Source: Paractinoplanes lichenicola (GTDB lineage: Bacteria > Actinomycetota > Actinomycetes > Mycobacteriales > Micromonosporaceae). From it: a DNA stretch of 64,000 nt. Each line of letters opens with the position of its first letter. The first letter of the stretch is position 1. The stretch spans positions 620,001-684,000 of the forward strand of contig NZ_JAENHO010000005.1 of the NCBI RefSeq assembly GCF_016785085.1, read 5' to 3'. Shown piece by piece: positions 62,419 through 64,000 of this stretch. The notes under the pieces were generated by a model. The model did not search any database. It was given only the letters and a program-made list of their open reading frames with translations, and was not told the origin of the DNA. Position numbers and translations under genes: made by a program.

Positions 62419-63549
62419 ATGTCCACCGAAACAACGATTGCCCCGCCCAGCACCAAGTCGCAGGTGCTGCGGTCGTTCGACGTCACCGAGTTCCCGGCCG
62501 TCAACGGCCTGGAGGAGGAGTGGCGTTTCACCCCGATCAAGCGGCTGCGCGAGCTGGTCACCGCCACCTCGGTGACCGGCGCCGCGCCGCAGCTCGAGAC
62601 GGGTGAGTTGCCCACCGGCGTCAGCGTGACCAGCGGGGCGACGGCCGAGCCGGTGCTCACGCCGTTCGACCGGATCAGCGCCCTGGCGTTCGGTTCGGCC
62701 GACGGCGTGACGCTGATCGAGGTCGCGCCCGAGACCGAGCCCGAGCAGGCGGTCGTCATCCGGCTCGTCGGCAAGGGCGGCGAGGCCGCGGCAGCCCGTA
62801 CGTTCGTCAAGATCGGCGCGTTCGCCAAGGTCACGCTCGTGCTCGAGCAGACCGGCACGGCCACCCTGGCCGACAACATCGAGGTCGTGGTCGGCGACAG
62901 CGCGCAGCTCACCTTCGTGACGATCGCCGACTGGGACGCCGGCGCGGTGCAGGCGCAGCACGTCAAGATCCGCCTCGGCCGCGACGCCCGGGCCAGCCAC
63001 GTGCAGGTGGCGCTGGGCGGCGACCTGGTCCGCCAGTTCACCAGCGTGGAATACGCCGGCCGCGGTGGCGACGCCGAGCTGTGGGGTCTCTACTTCGCCG
63101 ACGCCGGCCAGCACTTCGAGCACCGCCAGCTGGTCGACCACTCGGTGCCGGACTGCCGCAGCTACGTCGGCTACCGGGGCGCCCTGCAGGGTGCGTCCGC
63201 GCAGACGGTCTGGGTCGGCGACGTGCTGATCCGCGCCGCGGCGACGGGCACGGAGACGTACGAGATCAATCGCAACCTGATCCTGACCGACGGCGCCGTG
63301 GCCCACTCGGTGCCCAACCTCGAGATCGAGACCGGCGAGATCGTCGGGGCCGGGCACGCCAGCGCGACCGGCCGCTTCGACGAGGAGCAGCTGTTCTACC
63401 TCATGGCGCGGGGCATCCCCGAGGCCGAGGCGCGCAAGCTCGTCGTCCGTGGCTTCTTCGCCGAGCTGATCAACAAGATCCCGGTCGAGGAGCTGCGCGA
63501 GCGGCTGGGCGCGGCCATCGAGAACCGGCTGGCGGAGTACTCGTCGTGA
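62419..63549 (+). CDS. sufD: Fe-S cluster assembly protein SufD
   Basis: Second scaffold subunit of SufBCD, 376 aa, homologous to SufB. ATG 62419 is 4 nt after the sufB stop. Start STETTIAPPSTKSQVLRSFDVTEFPAVNGLEEEWRFTPIKRL is typical. Later: HRQLVDHSVPDCRSYVGYRGALQGASAQTVWVGDVLI (His of the cluster-forming interface), NRNLILTDGAVAHSVPNLEIETGEIVGAGHASATGRFDEEQLFYLMARGI. The stop overlaps the next GTG. Confidence 0.97.
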   Translation: MSTETTIAPPSTKSQVLRSFDVTEFPAVNGLEEEWRFTPIKRLRELVTATSVTGAAPQLETGELPTGVSVTSGATAEPVLTPFDRISALAFGSADGVTLIEVAPETEPEQAVVIRLVGKGGEAAAARTFVKIGAFAKVTLVLEQTGTATLADNIEVVVGDSAQLTFVTIADWDAGAVQAQHVKIRLGRDARASHVQVALGGDLVRQFTSVEYAGRGGDAELWGLYFADAGQHFEHRQLVDHSVPDCRSYVGYRGALQGASAQTVWVGDVLIRAAATGTETYEINRNLILTDGAVAHSVPNLEIETGEIVGAGHASATGRFDEEQLFYLMARGIPEAEARKLVVRGFFAELINKIPVEELRERLGAAIENRLAEYSS

Positions 63550-63878
63550 CCTTCGAGCTCGTCGGCGCGGCCTCCGAGGTCGCCAAGGGCACCGCGATCT
63601 CGGTCGAGCTCGACGGTGTCGACATCGCGGTGGTCCACGCCGACGACGACAACTTCTACGCCGTACGCGATGAGTGCTCCCACGCCGCCGTCCCGCTCTC
63701 CGAGGGCGAGGTCGAGGGGTGCCTGCTCGAGTGCTGGCTGCACGGCTCCCGGTTCGACCTGCGCACCGGCGAGCCGAGCGGCCCGCCCGCGTTCTCCCCG
63801 GTGGCGACCTTCCCCGTCGAGATCCGCGACGGCGACATCTATGTTTCGACGACCCCGAGTAATGGAGTAAACCCGTGA
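63546..63878 (+). CDS. Rieske-type [2Fe-2S] ferredoxin of the suf operon
   Basis: 110 aa soluble Rieske protein of the dioxygenase-ferredoxin type. Ligands CSHAAVPL (Cys44, His46) and CWLHGSRFDL (Cys63, His66). GTG start overlapping the sufD stop; its own stop overlaps the sufC GTG. A Rieske ferredoxin between sufD and sufC is usual in actinobacteria; it probably gives electrons for cluster assembly (inference). Confidence 0.93.
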   Translation: MTFELVGAASEVAKGTAISVELDGVDIAVVHADDDNFYAVRDECSHAAVPLSEGEVEGCLLECWLHGSRFDLRTGEPSGPPAFSPVATFPVEIRDGDIYVSTTPSNGVNP

Positions 63879-64000
63879 GCACCCTGGAGATCCGCGACCT
63901 GCAGGTGTCGGTGAAGCTGCCCGAGGGCGAGCTGAAGCCGATCCTGGCCGGGGTCGACCTGACCGTGAAGTCGGGCGAGACCCACGCCATCATGGGTCCG
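63875..64000 (+). CDS. sufC: Fe-S cluster assembly ATPase SufC (3' end outside window)
   Basis: First 42 residues only. STLEIRDLQVSVKLPEGELKPILAGVDLTVKSGETHAIMGP is the SufC start, with the -ILAGVDLTV- strand and the beginning of Walker A (MGP...) cut by the window end. GTG start overlapping the stop of the Rieske gene. SufC is the ABC-type ATPase of SufBCD; sufS and sufU are expected next. Confidence 0.93.
   Translation, partial: MSTLEIRDLQVSVKLPEGELKPILAGVDLTVKSGETHAIMGP

Overview
The window reads as a chromosome segment of a high-GC actinobacterium, most likely a Micromonosporaceae member (Actinoplanes/Micromonospora type). The support is: strong G/C at third codon positions throughout, many GTG/TTG starts, WhiA, RbpA, OpcA, a mycothiol-dependent isomerase, a four-domain ribosomal protein S1, and the order uvrC-rapZ-yvcK-whiA-gap-pgk-tpiA-secG-rbpA // pgl-opcA-zwf-tal-tkt // ctaB ... 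ctaA // sufR-sufB-sufD-Rieske-sufC. The family-level placement is inference. No rRNA, tRNA, CRISPR, IS element or prophage was recognised.

Layout. 1-5.4 kb: two ABC importers, branched-chain amino acids (livM-G-F) and a glutamate/polar amino acid system (binding lipoprotein, permease, ATPase). 5.4-16.5 kb: polA, small accessory genes (membrane protein, ArsR-type regulator, DUF3140/DUF2945 pair, methyltransferase), rpsA, a CoaE-GrpB fusion and uvrB. 16.5-23.1 kb: acetyltransferase, VOC protein, ABM protein, a 16-17-bp purine-rich tandem repeat, a manganese (yybP-ykoY) riboswitch with its TerC exporter, typA and a lytic transglycosylase lipoprotein. 23.1-24.4 kb: a divergent second-copy-type ribosomal protein L11 facing a ClpP-like protein that has lost its catalytic triad. 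24.5-28 kb: a nitrogen-heterocycle cluster (truncated cysteine hydrolase, GntR regulator, NCS1 permease, hydantoin-racemase family). 28-34.5 kb: membrane diguanylate cyclase, Phd/VapC-like pair with a perfect operator palindrome, MBL hydrolase, mycothiol-dependent isomerase, rsgA and a large GT-C-like membrane protein. 34.7-44 kb: uvrA, Rieske lipoprotein, uvrC, rapZ, yvcK and whiA. 44.4-58.5 kb: central carbon metabolism (glycolysis; oxidative and non-oxidative pentose phosphate genes), secG, rbpA, ctaB and an ATP-grasp gene. 59.2-64 kb: ctaA, then the SUF Fe-S assembly operon, running off the end in sufC.

How the parts work together. polA, uvrB, uvrA and uvrC each carry a motif of the form TTGTC(A/G)-N3-N8-TAnnnT (first base changed in uvrC) at the same internal spacing. 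This matches the LexA-independent DNA-damage promoter known from mycobacteria (RecA-NDp, recognised with PafBC). In three of the four the start codon lies 7-8 nt after the -10, which implies leaderless mRNAs and moves the uvrC start to 38610. The scattered excision-repair genes plus the gap-filling polymerase therefore look like one regulon.

Most other content is conserved housekeeping. The observations most worth following are the L11 paralogue lacking the conserved N-terminal prolines, the catalytically dead ClpP next to it, the VapC-like toxin with its first catalytic Asp replaced by Ala, the internally deleted cysteine hydrolase, and the purine-rich repeat.
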